Shown in pieces: positions 56,419 to 63,912 of a stretch of DNA of 64,000 bases. This DNA comes from a virus. The position numbers were made by a program, and so were the translations under genes. Position 1 is the first letter of the stretch. Each line of letters begins with the position of its first letter. The notes below the pieces were generated by a model. That model did no database searches, was not told the origin of the DNA, and was given only the letters and a program-made list of their open reading frames with translations. The stretch is taken from IMG/VR virus record IMGVR_UViG_3300046458_000091, positions 18,802 to 82,801 of that record; one strand, written 5' to 3'.

Positions 56419-56794
56419 GCACTACTACCTCTTGCGTAATTGATATGGGGTGGCTTTCTTCTCGAAAGTGAATCTCTGTACTGCTCATCCCCGCGAACTG
56501 GGCGCCAGGCCCTGACAGGTCGCCCAGCGCCGCCATGTACTCGGCAACCCGGGACAGAGACATGCCGGTGAACGTGCCGCCCTCCAGGACGAAGCTGTAG
56601 GGGGGTGGTGGCGCGGCCTTGGCGACATTCGCCGCCGCCTGCAACGTCCGGCACTGCCCTTTGGTCCGCTTCAAGGCACGGCTCAGGCCATCGTTGCGGG
56701 CGGTCAACCGGCTGCTGAGCCCCTGTAGGCTCAGATTGTCAGCCCGCAGGCGCTCGATTTCGGCCTGGAGAATGCCCACGGCTGTTTCACTCAT
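56396..56794 (-). CDS. Hypothetical coiled-coil protein
   Basis: ATG at 56792-56794, 132 residues; residues 5-45 (LQAEIERLRADNLSLQGLSS, LSRALKRTKGQCRTLQAAAN) form a coiled coil, and a C-terminal domain (YSFVLEGGTFTGMSLSRVAE) follows. Its start overlaps the stop of the small membrane gene (ATGA). Confidence 0.55.
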   Translation of the reverse strand: MSETAVGILQAEIERLRADNLSLQGLSSRLTARNDGLSRALKRTKGQCRTLQAAANVAKAAPPPPYSFVLEGGTFTGMSLSRVAEYMAALGDLSGPGAQFAGMSSTEIHFREESHPISITQEVVVHERQKED

Positions 56795-56955
56795 TGCCGG
56801 GCGCCCTTGGCCATGCGCGCCAGCCGGTCGATTTGGGTCTTTGCCTTGAGCAGCTGCACGGCGTGAGCCCGTACAGCGCGGATCTGACCCAGGCGGTACG
56901 CGCCAACCAGGCTGAAGACAAAGAACACAGCGGCGCCCACGCCCCACCAGATCAT
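56791..56955 (-). CDS. Small single-pass membrane protein
   Basis: 54 residues (MIWWGVGAAVFFVFSLVGAY, then a basic helical tail RLGQIRAVRAHAVQLLKAKT). It has one membrane segment at residues 2-19. Start and stop overlap both neighbours (56952-56955 and 56791-56794) in the ATGA style, which strongly supports translation. Confidence 0.68.
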   Translation of the reverse strand: MIWWGVGAAVFFVFSLVGAYRLGQIRAVRAHAVQLLKAKTQIDRLARMAKGARQ

Positions 56956-57302
56956 TGCTTAGTACCTGCGGGAAGGCGCGCAAGGCTCGCCTCAACCTCC
57001 TGGCGAAACTCTTCGGGGGTCAGCATGGTGGTGTCCACCAGCCGTTCGGCCAGATTCTCAGAAAGCTTGGCGTTGGCCGCCCGCAGCTCTTCAATGGTGG
57101 CCAACTGGTCGTCCAGGATGTTAGCCATCGCGTCGAGCCAACGCCGGTCAACCTTGGCGGGATCACGCTGTAGCACGCCCAGGGCATCAGCCATCAGCGT
57201 CGTGTCGCCGGAGCTGGCGCCTATGCCGCGCAAGGCATCCTGCTTGATTCTGGACAGCCAGCCGACTGTTATCGGCCCCTGATGAACGAGCGTGCTACTC
57301 AT
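56952..57302 (-). CDS. Hypothetical helical protein
   Basis: 116 residues. WLSRIKQDALRGIGASSGDT, WLDAMANILDDQLATIEELR, then AKLSENLAERLVDTTMLTPE. First gene of the operon 57302 down to 54472; a possible promoter is at 57335-57362. Function unknown. Confidence 0.58.
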   Translation of the reverse strand: MSSTLVHQGPITVGWLSRIKQDALRGIGASSGDTTLMADALGVLQRDPAKVDRRWLDAMANILDDQLATIEELRAANAKLSENLAERLVDTTMLTPEEFRQEVEASLARLPAGTKQ

Positions 57303-57334
57303 ATGTAATATTCCAGTTATGTGGGTCTATGTTC

Positions 57335-57362
57335 AGGATATCAGCGGGTAACGCATTATCAA
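57335..57362 (-). promoter_or_regulatory. Possible sigma70 promoter of the 57302 operon
   Basis: Minus-strand TTGATA (57357-57362), 16-bp spacer, TATCCT (57335-57340), 33 bp before the ATG. Confidence 0.35.
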
Positions 57363-57374
57363 AACAATGTATAT

Positions 57375-58940
57375 CTATGTGAGCCCAGCCATAACCGCCC
57401 GCGCCGCCTCCAAGGCCAACTTGCGCCGGTCGCTGGCGTTGTCGAACGACTCGCCCTGTGCAGGCACGTAATCGACGCCTTCCAGGAAGGCCATGGCCAG
57501 CGTGTCCAGGAGGTCGGGAGATGGCAGGCCCTCGGCGGCCATGTCCTGCTTGCGGGCGATGTGGTAGCGCCCCAGCTCATCCAACACGTAGGGGATACGG
57601 CTGGCTTGGTCGATCAGGTCCTTTTTGTACTTGCTGCTCAGGCGCACCACGCCATCCTTGACGGCCTCGACGAAGTGCACCGTTGATTGCGCGCGCTGGT
57701 TGAGGAAGCGCTTGCGGTACTCGTTGCTGAACGGCAGTTCGCCCCAGCGCACGCCCTTGACGTGGATACCGCCGCCAGACAGCTCCACCAGCCGCTTGAG
57801 GAACTGGTTACCCATACCGTTGGTATCGACAATGATGGTCACGTTGCTGAACGCTGCGGCGTAGTCCAGGACCTTGCGCGCCACGGGCGTCCAATCCTCG
57901 GTGTTCGTGTACACCGGCACGTCTACAACCTCGATACGGCGCCGGTCGGCGGTCATCCGGTCGCCGTTGCCTATCATCTTCAGGTGAGTCGCCACCGTCT
58001 TGTCTCGGCCTACGCCCGCCGCGACGTCCACGATGATGACGTGGCCAAAGGCTTCGCCCGGCAAGATGACGTGCGGGCCTTCAATGACGTGCTCCAGGGC
58101 GGCCTGGCTGAGCAGGTACTTGCTGGAGTTGGTCGGGAACATGCCCCGGACCTTAATTTGATACTCGACCTCATCCCGGCCGCCGTACTGCTGAAGCTTC
58201 TCTTTGATGAACGCCACACCGACAAGCGTGCTTTCCTCAGAACTGAACGTGAGGTTTGTCCAGGGGCCGCCCTGGCGCACGCTGTTGTTGTGGTGGGAGT
58301 CACGGAAAAACCCGCTGTTGCGCGTCGGCTGGGACGCCATGACGAAGCGGTTGCGGGGGTCTGTGAGTGCGCCCCCGATCACGCCAAAGTTTTCATCAGC
58401 GATGCCAGATGCTTCGTCCGCCAGCCACATCAAGTAATCGGCGTGCGTACCTGCCAGGTTCTCCGGCGAGCCACGCGGCGCTGTACGGGTGGTGACGTAC
58501 CAAATGGCGCTTTTTAGGTTCACGTAGACCTTTTCGGCCTGGATCGTGAAGTAGTCGGCAATCCAGGCATGCGGGCCTTTCTCAATCATCGCCTTGAGGG
58601 TGGTGATTTCTTTCCACACGCCCTCTCGCACCGTCTTGAGCTTCGGCGCGGTGATGTAGGTGTTGGAGTTGCGGTAGCAGAGCAGGTGCCATAGGGCGAT
58701 GACGCCAAAGCTGCGCGTCTTGCCGGTGCCGTGCCCAGACGCCACCGACACCCGACACCCGTACTTGGATGCGGCGTCGAACAGCTCTTGCTGCTGGTGG
58801 GTGACCGGCTTACCTGTGATACCCATCCCGCACACCTCTACGGCGAAGCGGTACAGGTCGAAGGCGTAGCGTTCAACGAATGCAGGCCAGCGCGGGTCAG
58901 CATCCAGCGCCAATTTTCTTTGTTTTTTCGCCTTGGCCAT
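57375..58940 (-). CDS. terL: Terminase large subunit
   Basis: 521 residues. The packaging motor: ATPase with Walker A SGHGTGKT (68-75) and Walker B YLMWLADEASG (catalytic Glu), followed by the coupling block MASQPTRNSGFF. The nuclease domain has all three Asp: IIVDVAAG, IIVDTNGMG and LLDTLAMAF. It resembles terminases that pair with a TerS of the Terminase_2 type, here at 61323. Several small genes lie between the two subunits. The C-terminal nuclease is duplicated at 26754. Confidence 0.93.
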   Translation of the reverse strand: MAKAKKQRKLALDADPRWPAFVERYAFDLYRFAVEVCGMGITGKPVTHQQQELFDAASKYGCRVSVASGHGTGKTRSFGVIALWHLLCYRNSNTYITAPKLKTVREGVWKEITTLKAMIEKGPHAWIADYFTIQAEKVYVNLKSAIWYVTTRTAPRGSPENLAGTHADYLMWLADEASGIADENFGVIGGALTDPRNRFVMASQPTRNSGFFRDSHHNNSVRQGGPWTNLTFSSEESTLVGVAFIKEKLQQYGGRDEVEYQIKVRGMFPTNSSKYLLSQAALEHVIEGPHVILPGEAFGHVIIVDVAAGVGRDKTVATHLKMIGNGDRMTADRRRIEVVDVPVYTNTEDWTPVARKVLDYAAAFSNVTIIVDTNGMGNQFLKRLVELSGGGIHVKGVRWGELPFSNEYRKRFLNQRAQSTVHFVEAVKDGVVRLSSKYKKDLIDQASRIPYVLDELGRYHIARKQDMAAEGLPSPDLLDTLAMAFLEGVDYVPAQGESFDNASDRRKLALEAARAVMAGLT

Positions 58941-59006
58941 GCCATCCCTTAACGCAGAAGAGCCGTATTACCGGCCCCTCTAACTTACTGCGCGATTTGC
59001 TGGTGC

Positions 59007-59603
59007 TTACTGGGCGGTTTGCGCGGCGCGTTGCGCGCCAGCTCGCTCCATGTCCGCCAGCATCATCGCCACGGACTTGATGGCCGACTCTGGCGCCGGG
59101 CATGTCTTGATCTTCGACTTGAAGGGCCAGAAGCCCGCGTAGCGCATGGGGTACACGCCAGCAGCTTGCAGCGCGTAGCAGGCCGCCCCGCGCATCAGCT
59201 GGCCGCTTTCGTACTCTTGATCCTTCTCGACCGTATAGCCCTCTTCCTGGCGCTGGCGCTGTAGCTCCAGGAGCACGTCCATCACCACCGGGCTGACACT
59301 GGGTACGCCCAGGAACACCGGCCGGGCGGGCTCCCACCCCTGGGTGCGCATACGTGGCCAGTCCGGGGACTCTGGGCCGGTGGGGCGCGTCGAGACGATG
59401 CCTTGCACCTTGCCGCCCCGGATAGCCGCCCACCCTAGCGGCGTCGAGCTGTGCCCGGCCATCGGCACCGCGACACTGCTCCAGACCTTATAAGTTGCCT
59501 GGGTGGCCGGGTTGGCGTAGCCGTCGCCGTCGCGCTCCAGATCGGTGATACCGGCCTCACGACATGCATGTTCGAAATGAGCGTTGTTCAGGAATAAGGA
59601 CAT
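59007..59603 (-). CDS. Phage early protein with 'RQRQEEG...D' domain
   Basis: 198 residues. Residues about 110-155 (LLELQRQRQEEGYTVEKDQE, SGQLMRGAACYALQAAG) match a domain common in Pseudomonas phage early proteins ('ERRRQ-xxEGW-x-xHDD'), with conserved charged residues possibly for metal or nucleotide binding; activity is unknown. The N-terminal part (VWSSVAVPMAGHSSTPLGWA) is unrelated. It overlaps the next gene's stop by 16 bp. Confidence 0.65.
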   Translation of the reverse strand: MSLFLNNAHFEHACREAGITDLERDGDGYANPATQATYKVWSSVAVPMAGHSSTPLGWAAIRGGKVQGIVSTRPTGPESPDWPRMRTQGWEPARPVFLGVPSVSPVVMDVLLELQRQRQEEGYTVEKDQEYESGQLMRGAACYALQAAGVYPMRYAGFWPFKSKIKTCPAPESAIKSVAMMLADMERAGAQRAAQTAQ

Positions 59604-59776
59604 TCGTTACCTTCCCAGTCAGCTGTGATCAGCATCCAGAGTTCTGGCGCCAGCTCATGTCGGCCAGCCACCTCTATTTGCCCGTGCCTGTTGCGTATCC
59701 ACAGCGTCGGGCCTATCTCCAGCTCCACCCGTATCTCTTCGCCTGTGCGGCGATGGATTGCGCGTAGAACCCTCAA
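59588..59776 (-). CDS. Small hypothetical protein (TTG start)
   Basis: 62 residues starting with TTG at 59774-59776, which overlaps the upstream stop (TTGA). Beta-rich (EEIRVELEIGPTLWIRNRHG). The 16-bp overlap with the 59603 start supports coupling. Unknown role. Confidence 0.5.
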   Translation of the reverse strand: MRVLRAIHRRTGEEIRVELEIGPTLWIRNRHGQIEVAGRHELAPELWMLITADWEGNECPYS

Positions 59777-60243
59777 GAGCGCTGCCCGGGCAGGTCTTCA
59801 ACGAATATCGGGATGAACCGTAGGCGCGCCGCGACGTGATCCAGATCGGCCTGGGTGTAGCCTCGGGCCAGGTGTCCGTTTACGCGCGGCACCAACAGCG
59901 TGCGGTGGATCTTCACGCCACCGGTCACGTAGTCCCGCAGGCCACGCAGCAAAACCGCCTCAGTGGGCCTGTGCGGGAAGAATGGCCACGTACCGCCCGC
60001 GCCGACGCCGGAACCTTGCAGGTCGATAGCCGGAACCTTGGGGTCGGCGTCCCGGTAGAACACACGGCCGTCCACAGTGATCTGTAGGCGCGCAACCGCT
60101 CCGTCCTCGCCGGACCACATCTTGCTGCCCACCTGGGCGATTTCACTCAACACCGCGTTGGCGTGAGCCAGGCGGCGCAGGCGACGGGTGCGGGCTGCGT
60201 CGTCGGGCTGCCGTGAGGGTGTTGCTATCTCTGGCTGATTCAT
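59773..60243 (-). CDS. Hypothetical protein of the TerS-TerL interval
   Basis: 156 residues: helical N-terminus (RRLRRLAHANAVLSEIAQVG), beta strand core (VARLQITVDGRVFYRDADPK) and C-terminus with YTQADLDHVAARLRFIPIFV. Family unknown. Confidence 0.55.
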   Translation of the reverse strand: MNQPEIATPSRQPDDAARTRRLRRLAHANAVLSEIAQVGSKMWSGEDGAVARLQITVDGRVFYRDADPKVPAIDLQGSGVGAGGTWPFFPHRPTEAVLLRGLRDYVTGGVKIHRTLLVPRVNGHLARGYTQADLDHVAARLRFIPIFVEDLPGQRS

Positions 60244-60250
60244 CTGGGTC

Positions 60251-60424
60251 TCACAGCATTTTCAATTCAAGTTGCGCACGGGTGCATTCATTGGCCCCGT
60301 GCGGCAGGGCTCCGGTGCCCCGCTCACAGTTACGACGCTTGCAGTCCAGGCACCGGGTAAAGCGTCCACCCCTCGCGGCCGAACGCCAGACAATCCGGTC
60401 ACCGCCGCAGTACCGGCAGGACAT
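60251..60424 (-). CDS. Small zinc-ribbon protein
   Basis: 57 residues (MSCRYCGGDRIVWRSAARGG...CLDCKRRNC). Two CxxC pairs (CRYC, CLDC) fit a zinc ribbon with Arg-rich surface, likely nucleic-acid binding. It lies 7 bp upstream of the 60243 start in the same direction. Confidence 0.6.
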   Translation of the reverse strand: MSCRYCGGDRIVWRSAARGGRFTRCLDCKRRNCERGTGALPHGANECTRAQLELKML

Positions 60425-60444
60425 CACAGAATGTCTAATCCCTT

Positions 60445-61047
60445 TTAATCCCCGACCTTTGCGGCCCGCGCTTGCATCATCAAATCCGCGTACTGCCAGC
60501 GCAGTTGAACAAGGCGTTCGAGGTCGCCAGGCTCGTTAGGAAAGCCGCCATGCGAGAAGGGCGCATGTACGGCGAAGTCATCGCGCAAATCGCTCAGGTA
60601 CTGCTTGTCGGCCTGATATTGGCGCTCAAGGGCTTGTTGTTCCCGTGCCCGCTTCTTGTCAGTCGCCAGAGCCACGCTCTCCGACATGATTTGATCGGCA
60701 GAGCGCGGCGTACGGCGGTCGATCACCGGCCGGGCCGGGGAGGGGGCTGTGCTGCCCTTGAGCGTGGTCACGTCAGCACCAGCCACCAACAGCGTGCTGG
60801 GCGAAGTAGCCGTGATGTACGCATCTATCAGCGGACGCATGGCTACCGGCGTGACCGCAACACCGGCCTTGCCGCGCTCGACGGGGAGCCAGCGCTTGCC
60901 ATCGATACGCACATGGAAGTGCTGACCGGCACCACCATCACGCACCGCGACACCGTAGTTTTCCAGCCAGGTACGGAACCCCGGCATCTGTTCAGGCTGC
61001 AACAGCCCTGCATCGTTGGTTTTGATATCGCCAGCAACTGCGTTCAT
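60445..61047 (-). CDS. Hypothetical early protein
   Basis: 200 residues. The N-terminal ~60 residues (FRTWLENYGVAVRDGGAGQH, VRIDGKRWLPVERGKAGVAV) look like a small alpha/beta domain, the middle is Pro-rich, and the C-terminus is a basic helical part (DKKRAREQQALERQYQADKQ). Upstream is the HTH gene 61051 (3 bp). Unknown role. Confidence 0.55.
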   Translation of the reverse strand: MNAVAGDIKTNDAGLLQPEQMPGFRTWLENYGVAVRDGGAGQHFHVRIDGKRWLPVERGKAGVAVTPVAMRPLIDAYITATSPSTLLVAGADVTTLKGSTAPSPARPVIDRRTPRSADQIMSESVALATDKKRAREQQALERQYQADKQYLSDLRDDFAVHAPFSHGGFPNEPGDLERLVQLRWQYADLMMQARAAKVGD

Positions 61048-61050
61048 GGG

Positions 61051-61326
61051 TTACTCCTGTGCCGCATAGGGCTTTAGGTTTTGAGGCCGTCCGGGGTGCT
61101 TGGAGCTGCCCCGCTGGGGGGTGACGGCGGTTTGGCGCATAGAGAACTGTCCGGTCTTGAACTGGAACAGCTCCCACAGGCCGACTTTCATTGCTACGGT
61201 TCCGTCCTCATACGTCTGCCAGGCCCTGCGGCTGACATAGATAAGATCGGCGCACGCACGCTGACTCAGGCGAGCGTGGGCTCGGGAGTCTTTGACCTGC
61301 TGCATCGTTGGGCTTGGGACCTTCAA
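61051..61326 (-). CDS. XRE-type HTH protein after terS
   Basis: 91 residues from TTG at 61326 (overlapping the terS stop) or 84 from ATG at 61305. HTH at about 13-45: AHARLSQRACADLIYVSRRA, WQTYEDGT. The C-terminus is short and basic. It may regulate packaging genes or be a DNA-binding partner of TerS. Confidence 0.7.
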   Translation of the reverse strand: MKVPSPTMQQVKDSRAHARLSQRACADLIYVSRRAWQTYEDGTVAMKVGLWELFQFKTGQFSMRQTAVTPQRGSSKHPGRPQNLKPYAAQE

Positions 61327-62408
61327 TTGACGATCCCGATCTGGGCCAGCTCTTGGGCGCGCTCAAGCATGGCGGCCTTGTTGGCCTCGGTGTTCTTCTC
61401 GGCGCGCGACATGATTTCGTCGAGCTGCTCGTCGGTGACCACGTTCACGGCCGCGACAGTAGGCTCTACGCTCATGTTGAACAGCTTGGCCAACAGCTCG
61501 CGGTAGCCCTTCTGGCTTGCCACTTTGATTTCTGTGCCGTCCTTGCCTTCCTTAACGCCCTCATAGATCGCCAAGGCCGCTGGGCTCAGGTCTGAAGTGT
61601 CTTTGAACAGGACGTGGCCATAGCCTTCGCCGTCGCACTCAGGGCAAGCGGGGTTCGGCTTGCGGGTAGCGTTGTAGCCAACACCGCCCATCTCGTCGAA
61701 CGGCCCTATTACCTTGTCTTGCTCGGCCGCTTCTGCCTTGGCGATTTCGTATTGCTCACGGCGAGCCAGCATTTCACTGGGGCGCAGCTGGTGCTTGTGA
61801 TCTTTGCCGTAGCAGCACCGGCAGCACCGACGCACGTACTCAACCAGCTCACGCGGATCAGCGAAGGACGCGGCATGGACCACGCCCAGGATCTGGTTTT
61901 GTACGTCGGCGGTGCGCGCGAACAGCTCGACCTGGCGAGCCTGCGTATAAGGGTGATGCTTAACCTTTCTTAGCAGCTTGCTGGCGCCCACAGCCGCAAC
62001 GTTGTCGTTCTTGCACTTGTAGCCCGCCTCACGGTACGCCTGCGCCGCGCTGTAGCTCACCAGCCACAGATCCACGAAACGCGCCTGCCGGGCGTCAAGG
62101 CCGTGCAGATTCGCGGTTTCCAAGGCCTCCAGCTCTTTTGGCGTGAGCGTGATCGGGTTCTTGATGGTGGCCGTGCCAGGCTTCCTGGATGGCGTAGGAG
62201 CGGGAATATCAGCTGCTGGAGACGTCTTTACCGGGGGCTTTCTGGTAGCCGCGGTGCGTGCCTTGGCGGGCTTTTTGGCCTGTTCGGGCTTGCTAACCTT
62301 AGCCGCACGGGGCTTTTTGGGTGTGCTAAGTGGGGCAGAGGCTGCGGGCGGCGCTTCATTGCCCCCCGTCGTGCCGGTCGTTCCTGCCTTTGTCCTGCGA
62401 GCAGCCAT
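61323..62408 (-). CDS. terS: Terminase small subunit with long basic N-terminus and zinc-ribbon
   Basis: 361 residues. Residues 1-90 are Lys/Ala/Pro-rich and disordered. Residues 93-165 have the Terminase_2 pattern (LDARQARFVDLWLVSYSAAQ, AYREAGYKCKN, GASKLLRKVKHH). Then CRCCYG and CPECDGEGYG suggest a zinc-ribbon. The C-terminus is the oligomerisation part. It recognises the packaging site, which should lie nearby; 62409-63049 is a candidate. Confidence 0.85.
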   Translation of the reverse strand: MAARRTKAGTTGTTGGNEAPPAASAPLSTPKKPRAAKVSKPEQAKKPAKARTAATRKPPVKTSPAADIPAPTPSRKPGTATIKNPITLTPKELEALETANLHGLDARQARFVDLWLVSYSAAQAYREAGYKCKNDNVAAVGASKLLRKVKHHPYTQARQVELFARTADVQNQILGVVHAASFADPRELVEYVRRCCRCCYGKDHKHQLRPSEMLARREQYEIAKAEAAEQDKVIGPFDEMGGVGYNATRKPNPACPECDGEGYGHVLFKDTSDLSPAALAIYEGVKEGKDGTEIKVASQKGYRELLAKLFNMSVEPTVAAVNVVTDEQLDEIMSRAEKNTEANKAAMLERAQELAQIGIVN

Positions 62409-62480
62409 CGCTCCCCCTTAGTGCGTAATTCGTTCGCTACTGTCTGTCGTAGCGGGGCCAACTTCTTGCGCTTTGTCAGT

Positions 62481-62507
62481 AAAAAAAAGAGCACGCAGCG
62501 CGTGCTC
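62481..62507 (-). terminator. Rho-independent terminator upstream of terS
   Basis: GAGCACGC-AGC-GCGTGCTC, perfect 8-bp stem, followed on the minus strand by eight T. No gene lies between this and 62922, so it must end a non-coding or regulator transcript. Confidence 0.82.
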
Positions 62508-62734
62508 TCTCTGGGCGTAAGTCCTGGTACTGACTCCCACCACTATCGGCCAACGGAACGCTGCCGACCGGCGTCGCAAGGGTGGTATCCCTTTTCCTAA
62601 CGGTTATCCATGCCGTGGTGTTTTCCATGCTTGTCTAAAGCACATCTGCCAACTGCAAACCGCACAGAAGGCCACCAACAACGAGCGACCGCTAACATGC
62701 CCTTAAAGGAGGCCAGGCTCTTACCGTGAAACGA

Positions 62735-62843
62735 GTATGCGGCGGGCCGGTGCCGCGCTTAGGCGCTGGGTCAACCCGCGTCACTGGTGCCACTTGGGGT
62801 CCGAGGCTCCCCGCCCCGCTTACCATTACAGTCCGCCGCATAC
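62735..62843. ncRNA. Candidate structured RNA or packaging site
   Basis: GTATGCGGCGG (62735-62745) and CCGCCGCATAC (62833-62843) are perfect 11-bp arms that enclose 87 bp with further hairpins: GCGC-TTAG-GCGC, GGGT-CA-ACCC and GGGG-TCCGAGGCT-CCCC. The gap 62409-63049 (641 bp) has no credible ORF. It lies between an octamer array and a terminator, so it could be a minus-strand ncRNA of ~350 nt; or, because it adjoins terS, a cos/pac element. Neither is proven. Confidence 0.5.
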
Positions 62844-62852
62844 AACAGAGCT

Positions 62853-62892
62853 TTAGAGTTAAAGAGTTTTAGAGTTAAAACTCTTTAGAGTT
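62853..62892. repeat. AACTCTWW octamer array (5 units) upstream of terS
   Basis: Units in 8-bp phase: TTAGAGTT (62853), AAAGAGTT (62861), TTAGAGTT (62869), AAAACTCT (62877), TTAGAGTT (62885). Mixed orientation, as at 51651. Confidence 0.72.
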
Positions 62893-62922
62893 AAAGCGCT
62901 CTTGCTATGAGTCGGTGAAAAG

Positions 62923-62955
62923 CCCCGCAGGCCCCAAGCATGAAAGCCTGCGGGG
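62923..62955 (-). terminator. Terminator after the repressor gene
   Basis: CCCCGCAGGC / GCCTGCGGGG, 10-bp perfect stem, followed on the minus strand by TTTT. It ends the 63050 gene. Confidence 0.75.
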
Positions 62956-63049
62956 GTGTTACTACCGGCGTTCCTTACTGGTTCACGCCAGAGAGCACCA
63001 CTGACCGGCTATACGCGCTCTCCCCTCCAGCCCTTCTGTCTACTCGCCA

Positions 63050-63799
63050 TCAAAACAACAACTGCTGCACCTGCTGCACAATCATCTCCGGTGCGGGCTG
63101 GTAGGCCTCGCACTCAAGCAAGGATTCCTCCCGCTTGCGGCGCTGGATCTGCTTACCCATGCTCACATGGAGTTCGCTAATCAAACGGACCAACTTTGCA
63201 CCACCCCGGATGCCGTCGAAGTCTTCAGCGTGAGCCTTGACGACGCCCAGGGCGGCGGCCAGTTCGGTCGCAATCACCGCAACCTCAGCCAACAGCACAC
63301 GGTCAAGGCTCAAGGCCTCGATCATGATGGAGTTGCGGTTTGCGATGGTTTCGACGAACTGGGTGAAATTCTGAGAGAGCGAGGCGGTGACGATGCCCCG
63401 CAAAACAGCCTGATTACCCTCTTCCGGCTCGGCCAGAATGTCGTCGTGCATGTCGAGCAGGTAATCGGTGGTGACGCCGTACAGCTGCGCCAGGGCGCGT
63501 ACGTGGGCGGTCGGCGGCATGCGGTGGCCGTTCTCATAAAGACTGACGTTTGTCACCCCTTTGAGAGCCAGCGCGATACCGGCAGCGCTCAACGTCAAAC
63601 CGGCGTTCTGGCGAGCCCGGCGCAGCTTGCGCCCGCAGATCACAGCAAGTCGGTCCTCTTCGGCCTTGGTGCGCTCGTTCAGGCCTTCGCCTTCCCCGAG
63701 GTACTCCGACCCAAACAAAGATTGCGCGTGTTGGGAAGTCTCGCCAGGCGTCTGGCCTGATTGCTCGTTAGCAGTTGCGATTGACTTATCCCCAGACAT
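63050..63799 (-). CDS. XRE-family phage repressor-like regulator
   Basis: 249 residues. Disordered N-terminus (~45 residues), then an XRE helix-turn-helix at about 55-115: CGRKLRRARQNAGLTLSAAG, LALKGVTNVSLYENGHRMPP, VRALAQLYGVTTDYLLDM. The long C-terminal half is helical (ALSLDRVLLAEVAVIATELA), with no S24 peptidase, so RecA-cleavage is not expected. A TGTATAGGGAT element lies 47 bp upstream. It may maintain lysogeny or set the level of the terS side. Confidence 0.75.
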   Translation of the reverse strand: MSGDKSIATANEQSGQTPGETSQHAQSLFGSEYLGEGEGLNERTKAEEDRLAVICGRKLRRARQNAGLTLSAAGIALALKGVTNVSLYENGHRMPPTAHVRALAQLYGVTTDYLLDMHDDILAEPEEGNQAVLRGIVTASLSQNFTQFVETIANRNSIMIEALSLDRVLLAEVAVIATELAAALGVVKAHAEDFDGIRGGAKLVRLISELHVSMGKQIQRRKREESLLECEAYQPAPEMIVQQVQQLLF

Positions 63800-63846
63800 C
63801 TACAGCGCCCTCTTTTTGCACACACCAGCGGCCGCGATTAAAAATC

Positions 63847-63857
63847 ATCCCTATACA
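63847..63857 (-). promoter_or_regulatory. Promoter or operator element (TGTATAGGGAT) upstream of the XRE gene
   Basis: Third copy of the 11-mer, on the minus strand, 47 bp before the ATG at 63799. Between 63800 and 63912 no gene is seen. Confidence 0.5.
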
Positions 63858-63912
63858 TTAAGCAAGCGGAAAAGCGCAGAAAATTAGCTATTGGCGCTGC
63901 TTTTTTGACAAC

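Noticed and set aside
62735-62843. tRNA or tRNA-like gene in the inverted-repeat segment
   Set aside because: No T-arm of the GGTTCRANNCC type and no 7-base anticodon loop can be arranged on either strand.
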